From CAZWRV01 sp964636325 (GTDB lineage Bacteria; Verrucomicrobiota; Lentisphaeria; Victivallales; GWF2-50-93): 64,000 bases of DNA. Of this stretch, positions 26,719 through 35,968 are shown in pieces. Where the stretch lies: positions 1-64,000 of the forward strand of contig CAZWRV010000022.1 in NCBI GenBank assembly GCA_964636325.1, written 5' to 3'. Position 1 is the stretch's first letter; every line of letters starts with the position of its first letter. Both the position numbers and the translations under genes were made by a program. A model generated the notes under the pieces. The model searched no databases. It saw nothing but the letters and a program-made list of their open reading frames with translations, and had not been told where the DNA came from.

Positions 26719-26746
26719 AATGTCAATTTTCACGCTGAATGAGCAT
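26719..26746. repeat. Family VI 28-bp repeat, copy 1
   Basis: A 28-bp word beginning AATGTCAATTTTCACGCT, with an inverted copy at 55500-55527 differing at four positions. It lies in the 251-bp gap after the M24 gene, where the only other feature noted is a family VII copy. Confidence 0.45.
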
Positions 26747-26850
26747 GGGTTCGCGCAGCGGTCTGCACAGAGCAGAGGCTTGCAAATCCATTTGTTGAGA
26801 TGTATGTTTTTACGGCGATGTGAATGTGGATAATCTACGATGCGTATGGT

Positions 26851-26893
26851 TTCGGCAGACTACGCCCTTTTGCTGAATTCATACTCAGATGCC
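26851..26893 (+). repeat. Family VII repeat, single copy
   Basis: Related to 24356-24392: GGCAGACTACGCCCTTTTGC and the following TGAATTCATACTCAGATGC match the pattern there with several changes. It overlaps the first possible ATG (26889) of the next gene, which argues for a start further downstream. Confidence 0.5.
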
Positions 26894-26912
26894 TCAATGC
26901 AGCAGGTTGGCG

Positions 26913-27860
26913 ATGCAATCCATGAAGTACTTTTTCAAGTGCCCGAAATGCTTGAAGGACATCGGCGCGGAGAAGAGATGGATCGGCTTTGAGGCAGTAT
27001 GCCCTTACTGTTTTGCAGACGTGATTGTTCCGCCTTTGAAGCCGGCCGCAGGGGCGGACACGCCTCCGCAGGCCGTCAGTTTTTCCATAAGGATGGGATT
27101 TGCGGCCGCTGCTGGGCTTGCACTGGCCTCTATGTTTTCAGCGAAGTCGGCAGGTCTGGGACTGGGCGGCTGCATGCTAGCGGCACTTGCGGCCGTCGCC
27201 ATGGCGTTGCTTGCGGTTGAACTGCTGCGGAGACGGTCGGCGAAAGCTGCAAAGTCCCGGCGGACATCCGCAGACATTGACCGGGAGAAGACGGAAAATC
27301 CGGTGCGGATAATGGAGGTTATACCGCAAGGGAAGGCTGAAGTCTGCAGGAGATGTTCCGGGAAGGATGCCGCCGACCACGGAGGGCCGCAGCCGGATCC
27401 GGACGGCCGCCCCTCAAAGCAATACGAGTCGGTCATCATTACGAGGCTGAAGGACAATCCCAATGTCGAGTCGCAACTGGACAATATCATTTCGGCGCTG
27501 GAAAGCGAGCTTGAGGACATCATGGAGAGAAAGGCCGAGCTTGAGAAGATGTCTTCATCGGCAGACGGCTCCACTGCCTCAAGCAAGTCCGGAATAGCGC
27601 TCAGCATCTCCGAATTGAGGGGGCAGGAGGCCGAGACGTCGAGGAAGCTCGGGGACATAAGGGCCAAGAGGACTGAACTTTCCTTCGTAAGGGATTACAA
27701 CAAGTTCCTGGCGGCGTCAGAAGATCCGAACGCCGAGGAGGAAGCCCTGATGAAGCTGTGGCTCGAACTCGCCGCGAAATATTCGATACCAGGCTCGGTG
27801 CCTCCCGGCACGCCTCTCAGATGGCACGGAGGCAAGCCGTGCCCGAGGAACCAGGGCTGA
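26913..27860 (+). CDS. Zinc-ribbon membrane protein with coiled coil
   Basis: About 315 residues. An N-terminal zinc ribbon (FKCPKCLKDIG ... VCPYCFADV) is followed by two membrane helices at about residues 56-76 and 80-100. A charged C-terminal half has a predicted coiled coil (SQLDNIISALESELEDIMER and the following ISELRGQEAE). A second CRRC pair lies near residue 140. The family is unknown to me. It is 24 bases upstream of a kinase with the same kind of N-terminal zinc ribbon, so the two probably work together. Starts at 26889, 26913 and 26922 are all possible; 26913 is preferred because of the preceding AGGTTGG. Confidence 0.65.
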   Translation: MQSMKYFFKCPKCLKDIGAEKRWIGFEAVCPYCFADVIVPPLKPAAGADTPPQAVSFSIRMGFAAAAGLALASMFSAKSAGLGLGGCMLAALAAVAMALLAVELLRRRSAKAAKSRRTSADIDREKTENPVRIMEVIPQGKAEVCRRCSGKDAADHGGPQPDPDGRPSKQYESVIITRLKDNPNVESQLDNIISALESELEDIMERKAELEKMSSSADGSTASSKSGIALSISELRGQEAETSRKLGDIRAKRTELSFVRDYNKFLAASEDPNAEEEALMKLWLELAAKYSIPGSVPPGTPLRWHGGKPCPRNQG

Positions 27861-27884
27861 TACATTTTTTTCAATGGGTAGCTC

Positions 27885-29930
27885 ATGGACGACAGGACAG
27901 AGATACAGGATGGCGATCCCCGAGACATCTACGACTTCTCGCGTGTGATCTGCAGGAAATGCGGCAGCAGGATCGACACTTCAGGCCTGACTCCCGGCGA
28001 AAATTTCATGTGCCCGGCCTGCAGGACGGTCAATACGGTCGGCCAGAACCTGAAGGATGAGATCGTCCGGAACCGCAGGGAGACCGAGGTGACCATTACC
28101 GGCGGCGGCTCGGCATATGCGGCGGAATCAAATGCCGACGGCTCGCCGCCGAAAATCATCGGCAAGTGCCGCATCTCCAGGTTCTTAGGCGCAGGGAGCA
28201 TGGGCGAGGTCTACATGGCGCACCACATGACCCTCGACATTCCGGTGGCCCTTAAGGTCCTGCTTCCCAAATATACGGGCCTTTCAGACTTCGCGGAGCG
28301 ATTCATAAGGGAGGCCAGGACCGCGGCCAAGATGAACCATCAGAACGTGGTGCGCGTATACGACTGCGGCTCCGAGAAGGGAACCTTATATATCATAATG
28401 GAATATGTCGACGGGGGCACGGTAGCGGACATGCTGAGGATCGGCGGAGGCCCCCTCAAGCCCGATATCGCCCTGAAAATCGGGACCGCCGTCGCGGCGG
28501 CCCTTGTCGAGGCGGAGAAGTTCGGCATCATCCACCGCGACATCAAGCCCTCGAACATAATGCGGACGGCGGACGGGATATTCAAGCTGGCAGATCTGGG
28601 CCTTGCCAAGCAGATCATCGGCCATGAGGGCAAGGATCAGTCGTTGACCATGACGGCGGTCTCGATGGGCACCCCCCTGTACATGCCGCCCGAACAGGCC
28701 CTCGATGCGAAAAACTGCGACATACGCGCCGACATCTACGCCCTGGGGATAACCCTCTACCAGCTTCTTTCAGGAAGGCCTCCGTTCGAGTCGGAGGACA
28801 GGCTGGACCTTCTCCGGCTCCACGCCGGGGAAATCGCCGAACCGCTCAAGAGGATCAACCCGGATCTTCCGGACGGCCTCTGCGCCGTCGTCCACAAATG
28901 CATGGAAAAGGAGCGGCGGAACCGCTACCAGTCGCCGAAGGATCTGCTTGAGCATCTCCAGGCGCTTGCCGGAGGCAGGCCGTTAAGCATCGAAACGGCG
29001 TCAGGCCGGAATGGGCCATCCATGAAAATGCCTGCGTCTGAAGTCGGCAGCTCTGGCACAATGAAAAGATCCTTGGCGGCCGCGGCCGGAATAGTGCTGG
29101 CGGCAGCAATCTTTCTAGGATTTGAAATCATGATGGGAAAAGGCAGATCGGCGGCAAAAGAGCCGCCTTCCGGATCAAAGCTGCCCATGGCACAGCTCGA
29201 AAACCGGGACGAACCGCCTGAAAAGCCTGCCTCGGAGGAATCCGCCCCCATAAAAGCGGCGCCGCCTGAGAAGCACCACCTTTCAGCGCCGGCAACGGAG
29301 AAGATTCACGACAAGGAAGACTCCCGCCGGCAAATCCCGGCTTATGACGAGCCGGACGCCTCCGACGGACTTGATCTCGGCTTTGAATCCCCGACATCAT
29401 CGGGGGAAGGCCCGCCGCGCGGATGGCGCATCTCGCCCTCCAAGGAATATTCGGTGAGCGTAGACAGGACGATTTCACATTCGGGCGGCGCATCCTGCAG
29501 GATATCGTCCTCCCCCGGCGCGGAAATCGGAAAAGACCTGTTTTGCAGCATCGTCAAGCCGATCAAGCGATCCGTCGTATCCGGGAGAACTATGATGTTC
29601 AGCGCCTATGTCAGGACTCAGAGCGTAGAAGGCAAGGCGGGTATTGCAATACTCTCGGAATCCTTGGCGCCGGAAAGCGCCGTCGCCATACCTTTCAGCT
29701 TCCTGTCGGGGACGAATGATTGGAAGAAAAAGACATGCGAACTTCGCGTTTCCGAGGACATAAGCGATGTTAAGCTGGAGCTGAAGCTCATAGGCTCCGG
29801 AACCATGTGGGCAGACGACCTCAGGCTCGAAATATTGGATCACCCTCCCCAGATGTCCACCGCGAAGCCCTCCGTGGAATACCCGCCGCCGCCCGCAAGA
29901 CCTTTCGTCGAATATCCCCCGCCACCGTAA
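27885..29930 (+). CDS. Zinc-ribbon Hanks-type Ser/Thr protein kinase with extracellular sensor domain
   Basis: A 681-residue protein. Domains in order: zinc ribbon (C23/C26 and C43/C46), kinase domain (about 92-365), membrane helix (about 388-405), a Pro/Ala/Glu-rich linker, and a C-terminal jelly-roll-like domain (about 490-660) resembling carbohydrate-binding modules. Kinase motifs are complete: LGAGSMGEVY loop, Lys124, HRDIKPSN at 217-224, DLG at 237-239 and GTPLYMPPEQ. It would phosphorylate cytoplasmic targets in response to an outer, perhaps glycan, signal. The tail ends in YPPPP repeats. Membership of an operon with the upstream zinc-ribbon protein is likely. Substrates are unknown. 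Confidence 0.85.
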   Translation: MDDRTEIQDGDPRDIYDFSRVICRKCGSRIDTSGLTPGENFMCPACRTVNTVGQNLKDEIVRNRRETEVTITGGGSAYAAESNADGSPPKIIGKCRISRFLGAGSMGEVYMAHHMTLDIPVALKVLLPKYTGLSDFAERFIREARTAAKMNHQNVVRVYDCGSEKGTLYIIMEYVDGGTVADMLRIGGGPLKPDIALKIGTAVAAALVEAEKFGIIHRDIKPSNIMRTADGIFKLADLGLAKQIIGHEGKDQSLTMTAVSMGTPLYMPPEQALDAKNCDIRADIYALGITLYQLLSGRPPFESEDRLDLLRLHAGEIAEPLKRINPDLPDGLCAVVHKCMEKERRNRYQSPKDLLEHLQALAGGRPLSIETASGRNGPSMKMPASEVGSSGTMKRSLAAAAGIVLAAAIFLGFEIMMGKGRSAAKEPPSGSKLPMAQLENRDEPPEKPASEESAPIKAAPPEKHHLSAPATEKIHDKEDSRRQIPAYDEPDASDGLDLGFESPTSSGEGPPRGWRISPSKEYSVSVDRTISHSGGASCRISSSPGAEIGKDLFCSIVKPIKRSVVSGRTMMFSAYVRTQSVEGKAGIAILSESLAPESAVAIPFSFLSGTNDWKKKTCELRVSEDISDVKLELKLIGSGTMWADDLRLEILDHPPQMSTAKPSVEYPPPPARPFVEYPPPP

Positions 29931-30033
29931 AATTGCCAGATTGCCGCCCCAGTCCCACCAAATCCGAATCTGGCTCATGACGGCGAAATCCAAGAAGAGG
30001 TAAAAGATTTTCAAGTTTCAGGGAGACGGCGCA

Positions 30034-31059
30034 TCAAGACCTCGGCCTTGATGCGTTGATCAAGGCGGTGAGCTTGGCCTTTGCGGCGCCGGAATCTATT
30101 GAGCGGCGCGCCATTGCGATCCCATCTTCCCATGCTGCGGCCTTTCCGGAAACAATTAGGGCCGCGGCCGCGTTCAGGACGACCGCATCCCTGATCGGCC
30201 CCTTTTCATCGCCGCCGAGGATTTTCCTGAGGATTTCCGCGTTCGCCGCGGCGTCGCCGCCTTTGAGCGCCGCGCTGTCCGCGACCGGGAATCCGTATCC
30301 GGCCGGATCGAAGTCGCTCTCGGAGATATTCCCTGCGCGGAGTTCGCAGATTTTAGTCCTTGCGCAGAGCGTTATCTCGTCGAGGCCGTCGCGGCCGTGG
30401 ACGACCATGGCGTGCAGGGCCCCGAGTTTCCCAAGCGCCTCTGCGACGATCCTGCACAGCTTTTCCTCGAAGACTCCGACGACGCAGCGCCTGGCGCCGG
30501 CCGGGTTGCAGAGGGGGCCGAGGATGTTGAAGACTGTCCTGATGCCGAGCTCCCTCCTGACCGGCATCGCGTGCCTCATCGCGGGGTGGAGGCCCGGCGC
30601 GAAGAGGAACGCGATACCGTTCTCGTTCAGGCAGTTTTCCACGTCCGGCGCAGTCAGTTCGAGGTTGTAGCCCAGCGCCGCAAGGACGTCCGCGCTTCCG
30701 GATCTGCTTGACACGGAACGGTTTCCATGCTTGGCCACCGTCGCTCCGGCTCCGGCGGCGACAAAGGCCGCCGCGGTGGAGATGTTGAAGGTCCGGGCGC
30801 CGTCGCCGCCGGTTCCGCATGTGTCTATGACGTCGGGGTCGCCGCAGGCTATCCTTACCGCGTTCCGCCTCATGGCCGACGCGAATCCGCCAATCTCGTC
30901 CGCGGTCTCGCCCTTCATCGAAAGCGCCGTCAGCCATGCCGCGAGGAGCGCGGGCGAGGCCTTGCCGGCCATGATCTCATCCATCGAGGATTCGGCCTCG
31001 GAAAAGGAGAGGTTTTCGCGCCTGACGATCTTTTTCAGTGCGTCTTCTATGCAGGGCAT
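30034..31059 (-). CDS. trpD: Anthranilate phosphoribosyltransferase
   Basis: A 341-residue enzyme that joins anthranilate to phosphoribosyl pyrophosphate in tryptophan synthesis. The family motifs are complete: DTCGTGGDGARTFNIST (PRPP loop), VAKHGNRSVSSRSGSADVL, and FLFAPGLHPAMRHAMPVRRELGIRTVFNILGPLCNPA. The frame is open further upstream, but the ATG at 31059 gives the normal N-terminus (MPCIEDALKKIV) and lies five bases after the stop of the upstream gene. No other trp gene is nearby, so it is separated from a classical trp operon here. Confidence 0.95.
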   Translation of the reverse strand: MPCIEDALKKIVRRENLSFSEAESSMDEIMAGKASPALLAAWLTALSMKGETADEIGGFASAMRRNAVRIACGDPDVIDTCGTGGDGARTFNISTAAAFVAAGAGATVAKHGNRSVSSRSGSADVLAALGYNLELTAPDVENCLNENGIAFLFAPGLHPAMRHAMPVRRELGIRTVFNILGPLCNPAGARRCVVGVFEEKLCRIVAEALGKLGALHAMVVHGRDGLDEITLCARTKICELRAGNISESDFDPAGYGFPVADSAALKGGDAAANAEILRKILGGDEKGPIRDAVVLNAAAALIVSGKAAAWEDGIAMARRSIDSGAAKAKLTALINASRPRS

Positions 31060-31064
31060 CGGCT

Positions 31065-31451
31065 TCACTTCATATGCTTGAGGCGGTCCAGGTTTCTCTG
31101 GGCCTGATTCTTCCACTCGTGGTTCGGATACGTCCCGATGAACCTGTTGTACCAGTAGATTGCGGCGTCCGCGCTGCCGCTCTTCTCCGAGCAGATTGCC
31201 GCATTGTACATGTAGAACGGGACGTCCGACGACTCGGGGAAGTATATGACCCCCTTTTCGGCAATCCTGCGGGCGTCGTCGAAGAGGAATATATACATGT
31301 GGGCCTTGATAGCCTTGCTGACGGCCTCGGACGATATGGGCCGCTGGGGGTTGGCGAACGCGTCGTCCGCCATCTTCTTCAGCCATATCGGGATGGACGA
31401 CATCCCAATGAACAGAAGCACGAGGAGAAGGATAAGCAGTTTCTTCCACAT
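31065..31451 (-). CDS. Small membrane-anchored TPR-like protein
   Basis: A 128-residue protein with an N-terminal hydrophobic helix (about residues 4-24), then paired helices with a TPR-like signature (ARRIAEKGVIYFPESSDVPFY, then DAAIYWYNRFIGTYPNH). It precedes trpD by five bases, so it is probably co-transcribed, although no functional link is apparent. It could be a periplasmic or inner-membrane scaffold. Confidence 0.65.
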   Translation of the reverse strand: MWKKLLILLLVLLFIGMSSIPIWLKKMADDAFANPQRPISSEAVSKAIKAHMYIFLFDDARRIAEKGVIYFPESSDVPFYMYNAAICSEKSGSADAAIYWYNRFIGTYPNHEWKNQAQRNLDRLKHMK

Positions 31452-31580
31452 GGCATTACCGCCGATAAAAAGTTAATCCCCGGGTCATTCTAAGGTATCA
31501 TTCCGCATGTTTCGTGTTAATATAGCGCATGGCGGCAATTTTGCCAGCCCATATGTATATTCAAGATAAGGGCTTATGAT

Positions 31581-33056
31581 ATGAACAGGAAGCTTATGGT
31601 TCTTGCTCTGCTGGCCGGCCTTTGCACCGGCGCGACAACGCTTTCGGGGGATGAAATCTACTGGGCGACGGACGTCCTGTTCAAGCAGGTTCCACCGCTC
31701 AAGCACGACGTGTCGGGGCGGCTTCCGATGGTGACCTGGCCGGCCTTCGTCATGAACCGCGACGACAAGTCATACCAGGAGAAGAAGCCGCTTCCCGCCG
31801 AAGTCTACAAGGAGCTTGCCAGGAGGGGCTTCACCCAGCGGATCCCGATGGACGCGTCCTACATACGGATGGCGCAGGCCATTCAGGCTGCTGGAGCGAA
31901 GGTCGTCTTTGTCGAAGGCGCCGGCGGCAACGGCCCCTTCGAGCTCGGCCCGGATCCCCTGCACAAGCTTTCCGCAGACTACAAGCTGGAGAAGAATGAA
32001 GCGCGGTACGCCTGTCCTGCCCTTCTCGCAGGCTGGGCGAAGCGGGCGGAGATGGTCCGCGAGACGCTGCGGAAGTTCAAGGAGGCCGGAGTGAAGGTCG
32101 ATGCCGCCTGGCTCGACTGGGAGGTCGAACCCTGGGGCGGCAACGAACAGGCATACAGGCAGGCGAAATCCTGCGTCCGCTGCAACGAAATCATGCCGAA
32201 GAAGGCGCTGGCCACGTTCGACGGATACCGCCGTTTCGCCGCGTCGCAGCGCGAGGATCTTTTCAGCGCCTACGCCGCTGCGCCGATAAGGGAATTCTAC
32301 CCGGCATGTTCCGTGACGGACTGGTGCGCCGTATATTCCAGCCCCGAACGCCCTACCGCCGGATGCTGGGGGCACGGCCCCTGGCCGCCGCGCGGAATAG
32401 GATTCTGCACGGCTGCGAATCCGGTCGCATACGGGAACGACATATACTATCAGATGCATTGGAAAAAGGAGTGGGACTGGCCGCTGGACGAGGAGCACAT
32501 GGACAGGCTCTACACGCAGATAATGCTGTGGGAGGTCTCCGACAACGCCGAAAACATGAAGAAGCTCGCGCCGGACCGCCAGTGCATACCATGGGTATGC
32601 CGCTACTGTCCCGACGTGAACGATCCCAAAATCCCGATCCTTTCAAGGACGCGCTACCGTGAAATACTGCGCCACATATGGCTCAGGGGCGCGGACTCGA
32701 TGCAGATATTCAACGAGCCCCGCAAGGAACATCCTGAAATCGCAATCGAAGAGATACAGGATGCGGTGCTTATCTACGACGAGATGCTGGAGTTCCGCAG
32801 GTTCCTGGATGACGGCGAAGTGATGAACACGGCGGTCCCCGCCGCCACCGACGACGGCGCGATCTGGTCGGGGCTTCTGCTGGAGGACGAAGCCCTGGTC
32901 AGGGCCTTCACACAGGGTCCGAATCCTGTGAAATTCGCGGTTACGCCTTTCCCCGGCCTGGCCTCCCTGGAGCTGGAAGCCCCTCCGGAAGGAAGGACAT
33001 GGCTGCTGAAGAAGATCGGCGCGGGCGTCAAGTCCGAAGTCCAGGACATTAGATGA
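31581..33056 (+). CDS. Secreted hypothetical protein, probable glycoside hydrolase-like barrel
   Basis: A 491-residue protein with a signal peptide (MNRKLMVLALLAGLCTGATT). The rest has the alternating pattern of a (beta/alpha)8 barrel: QAAGAKVVFVEG, VDAAWLDWEVEPWG with possible catalytic acids, RQCIPWVCRY, and GADSMQIFNEP. A CVRC pair lies near residue 200. The last 90 residues look like a small beta-sandwich (WSGLLLEDEALVRAF). I do not recognise a named family; similarity to uncharacterised PVC proteins is likely. A sugar-cleaving role is inferred only from the fold pattern. The gene is divergent from the TPR/trpD operon. Confidence 0.6.
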   Translation: MNRKLMVLALLAGLCTGATTLSGDEIYWATDVLFKQVPPLKHDVSGRLPMVTWPAFVMNRDDKSYQEKKPLPAEVYKELARRGFTQRIPMDASYIRMAQAIQAAGAKVVFVEGAGGNGPFELGPDPLHKLSADYKLEKNEARYACPALLAGWAKRAEMVRETLRKFKEAGVKVDAAWLDWEVEPWGGNEQAYRQAKSCVRCNEIMPKKALATFDGYRRFAASQREDLFSAYAAAPIREFYPACSVTDWCAVYSSPERPTAGCWGHGPWPPRGIGFCTAANPVAYGNDIYYQMHWKKEWDWPLDEEHMDRLYTQIMLWEVSDNAENMKKLAPDRQCIPWVCRYCPDVNDPKIPILSRTRYREILRHIWLRGADSMQIFNEPRKEHPEIAIEEIQDAVLIYDEMLEFRRFLDDGEVMNTAVPAATDDGAIWSGLLLEDEALVRAFTQGPNPVKFAVTPFPGLASLELEAPPEGRTWLLKKIGAGVKSEVQDIR

Positions 33057-33162
33057 GATTCAATAAATCCTCTTGAATATGCCGCCGGAGGAATTAGAAT
33101 ATGCGGCTCGCAGCAAAGAGCCTATGCAATTTTGAACTAAGATATTTTACTGGGAGGTCAGC

Positions 33163-34176
33163 ATGAGTTCCGCTTACAATGTGGCAATCGCCGGCGCGAC
33201 CGGCGCGGTCGGCGCGGACATGATGCTCACTCTTGAAAGAAGGCGTTTTCCGGTGAAGAGCCTGCGCCTGCTGGCGTCGGAAAGGTCGGTCGGCAGGACC
33301 CTCGTCTTCAAGGGTGAAAAGATAAAGGTCGAGAAGCTGGACCACGGCTCCTTCAAGGGGATCGACATCGCGCTTTTCAGCGCGGGCGCGTCCCGGTCTA
33401 AGGAATTCGCGAAGTCCGCAGTGGACGCCGGCGCGGTGGTGATAGACAATTCAAGCGCGTTCAGGATGGACGAAGGCGTTCCGCTGGTCGTCCCGGAAGT
33501 GAACCCCGAGGACGTGAAGAAGCACAAGGGCATCATCGCCAATCCCAACTGCTCGACGATAATCATGGTCGTGGCGGTCTATCCGCTTCACAAGGCGAAG
33601 AAGCTTGTGAGGCTTGTGGCCTCCACATACCAGGCGGCCAGCGGCGCGGGCGCGAAGGCCATGGAGGAGCTGAAGATGCAGACGTCCGCAATCCTGGCGG
33701 GCAAGGGCATAAGCGTCGAGGCCCTGCCGCAGAGGATAGCGTTCAACCTTTTCCCGCACATCGACGTCTTCCTGGAGAACGGCTATACCAAGGAGGAGCT
33801 CAAGATGCTCCACGAGGGCCGCAAGATAATGCACCACCCGACGCTCAAGGTCACCTGCACCTGCGTCAGGGTGCCCGTCCTCAGGGCTCATTCCGAGTCG
33901 CTGAACCTCGAGTTCGAGAACGAGATTACGCCCGAAGAGGCGCGGAAGATTCTCTCGAAGGCGCCAGGCGTGGAGCTATGCGACGAACCCGCCAGCAAGA
34001 AATACCCCATGCCGATCGACGCCGCGGAAAAATACGACGTCCTCGTCGGCAGGATACGCCAGGACATCTCCAGGGACGACAGGCGCGGCCTGGAAATTTT
34101 CGTAAGCGGCGACCAGCTCCTGAAAGGCGCGGCGCTTAACGCCGTGCAGATCGCGGAAGTCATAGCGGCAAAGTGA
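33163..34176 (+). CDS. asd: Aspartate-semialdehyde dehydrogenase
   Basis: A 337-residue enzyme that reduces aspartyl phosphate to aspartate semialdehyde in the Lys/Met/Thr pathway. NADP-binding GATGAVG is at residues 11-17, and active-site Cys130 lies in NPNCSTI. YQAASGAGAKAMEEL and the late VGRIRQD motif are also present. The length fits the short Asd class. GGGAGGT precedes the ATG. It is a lone gene without neighbouring lysine-pathway genes. Confidence 0.95.
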   Translation: MSSAYNVAIAGATGAVGADMMLTLERRRFPVKSLRLLASERSVGRTLVFKGEKIKVEKLDHGSFKGIDIALFSAGASRSKEFAKSAVDAGAVVIDNSSAFRMDEGVPLVVPEVNPEDVKKHKGIIANPNCSTIIMVVAVYPLHKAKKLVRLVASTYQAASGAGAKAMEELKMQTSAILAGKGISVEALPQRIAFNLFPHIDVFLENGYTKEELKMLHEGRKIMHHPTLKVTCTCVRVPVLRAHSESLNLEFENEITPEEARKILSKAPGVELCDEPASKKYPMPIDAAEKYDVLVGRIRQDISRDDRRGLEIFVSGDQLLKGAALNAVQIAEVIAAK

Positions 34177-34311
34177 AGGGTGGTTCCGGATGCCAGATTC
34201 CAGATGTTGGATAATTACAGAATCGAATCGTCCGAATTCTCCGATTCAATCGATTCCTCCGATGATTGTTAATTGTTTATTGATAATTGTTAATTGACGA
34301 GAGGTGTTCAA

Positions 34312-35967
34312 ATGACAGAGATATCAGTCCTCCAGAAGGTCCGTTCCGAATATCTTCCGAAGCTGCCGCCGGCGCTGAGGAAGGGGGCTGGCGTCGATCC
34401 GGCGAAGGGGATGGCGACGGGGGCGGCGGACCATGAGGATTCCATAAAGGCGATTTTCCCGAACCTTTTCGGGCAGCCCACCCTGGAATTCAAGGCGGCC
34501 AAGGCATATCCCGCCGACAAGCCGGTCAATGTCGGCGTCATACTTTCCGGCGGTCAGGCGCCGGGCGGGCACAACGTCATCGCGGGTATTTTCGACGGGA
34601 TCAAATCCCTCCACAAGGACAGCCGCCTTTACGGGTTCAAGGGCGGCCCCTCGGGCCTGGTGGACAACAAGTATGTTGAAATAACGGCGGAAATGCTGGC
34701 CGGCTTCAGGAACACCGGAGGCTTCGACATAATCGGCTCGGGCCGGACGAAGCTGGAGAAGGCCGAACAGTTCGACAAGGCCCACAAGAACTGCAGCAAG
34801 CTCAAGATCTCCGCCCTGGTCGTGATCGGCGGCGACGACTCGAACACCAACGCATGCCTGCTTGCGGAATACTACAAGAGCCGCAAGATACCGATCAAGG
34901 TAATCGGCTGCCCCAAGACGATAGACGGCGACCTGAAGAACGAGCACATCGAAGCTTCGTTCGGGTTCGACACCGCGTGCAGGGTCTACAGCGAGCTCAT
35001 CGGCAACGTTGCCAGGGACGCGAACTCCGCGAAGAAATACTGGCATTTCATAAAGCTGATGGGCCGCTCCGCATCGCACATCACGCTCGAATGCGCCCTG
35101 CAGACGCATCCGAACATAACGATCATCGGCGAGGAGGTCGCGGAAAAGAAGCAGACCCTGGCCGAGATAGTCGACTACATCGCCGGCATCGTCGTGAAGC
35201 GTTCCGAGAAGGGCTGCAACTTCGGCATAGCCCTGGTTCCGGAAGGCCTTATCGAGTTCATTCCCGAAATCAAGTCGCTTCTAAAGGAGCTTAACGACCT
35301 CATGGCCAAGGTCGAGCATTCCCTGAGCTACCTTGAGACGAGCGGCGAAAAGCTCGCACTTATAAAGTCCAAGCTCGGCAAGGAAGGCCAGGGCATCTAC
35401 TGCTCGCTTCCCGAGGACATACAGCTCCAGCTCATAAACGACCGGGATCCGCACGGCAACGTGCAGGTGTCGCTGATCGAGACTGAAAAACTGCTCATCG
35501 AGATGGTCTCCAAGAGGCTGAAGGAGATGAAGGCCGAAGGCAAGTTCTCCGGCAAGTTCAGCACGCAGAACCACTTCTTCGGATACGAGGGCCGCTGCGC
35601 GCCGCCCTCCAACTTCGACGCCGACTACTGCTACAGCCTCGGATACAACGCTGCCGCGCTCGTCAACGCGGGCGCGACAGGCTACATCTCGTCCATCAGG
35701 AACCTCACCAAGCCCGCTGACAAATGGACATGCGGAGGCGTTCCGCTGACGATGCTCATGAACATCGAGCGGCGCCACGGCGAGGAGAAGCCCGTGATCA
35801 AGAAGGCGCTCGTCGAACTCGAAGGGGCTCCCTTCAGAAAGTTCGCGGAGCAGCGCGACAAATGGGCGGTCGAGACCAGCTACGTCTACCCCGGGCCCAT
35901 CCAGTATTTCGGCCCCGCCGAAGTATGCGACCAGAAGACCGTCACGCTGACGCTTGAGAGGAAGTGA
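34312..35967 (+). CDS. pfp: Pyrophosphate-dependent 6-phosphofructokinase
   Basis: A 551-residue enzyme of the long PfpB type, which uses PPi instead of ATP for reversible fructose-6-phosphate phosphorylation. Key motifs: GGQAPGGHNVI, GGDDSNTNA (the Asp that selects PPi), PKTIDGDLKN (catalytic Asp), and MGRSASHITLECAL. The frame opens with TTG at 34294, but the ATG at 34312, after AGAGGTG, is the better start. PPi-dependent glycolysis is common in anaerobic PVC bacteria. Confidence 0.93.
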   Translation: MTEISVLQKVRSEYLPKLPPALRKGAGVDPAKGMATGAADHEDSIKAIFPNLFGQPTLEFKAAKAYPADKPVNVGVILSGGQAPGGHNVIAGIFDGIKSLHKDSRLYGFKGGPSGLVDNKYVEITAEMLAGFRNTGGFDIIGSGRTKLEKAEQFDKAHKNCSKLKISALVVIGGDDSNTNACLLAEYYKSRKIPIKVIGCPKTIDGDLKNEHIEASFGFDTACRVYSELIGNVARDANSAKKYWHFIKLMGRSASHITLECALQTHPNITIIGEEVAEKKQTLAEIVDYIAGIVVKRSEKGCNFGIALVPEGLIEFIPEIKSLLKELNDLMAKVEHSLSYLETSGEKLALIKSKLGKEGQGIYCSLPEDIQLQLINDRDPHGNVQVSLIETEKLLIEMVSKRLKEMKAEGKFSGKFSTQNHFFGYEGRCAPPSNFDADYCYSLGYNAAALVNAGATGYISSIRNLTKPADKWTCGGVPLTMLMNIERRHGEEKPVIKKALVELEGAPFRKFAEQRDKWAVETSYVYPGPIQYFGPAEVCDQKTVTLTLERK

Positions 35968-35968
35968 A

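Noticed and set aside
30029..30054. Hairpin GCATCAAG/CTTGATGC at the trpD end as a terminator
   Set aside because: It has no T-run on either side and lies partly within the trpD coding sequence.
31060..31449. N-terminal extension of trpD over the TPR-like gene
   Set aside because: The extra 130 codons are an out-of-frame reading of the neighbouring gene.
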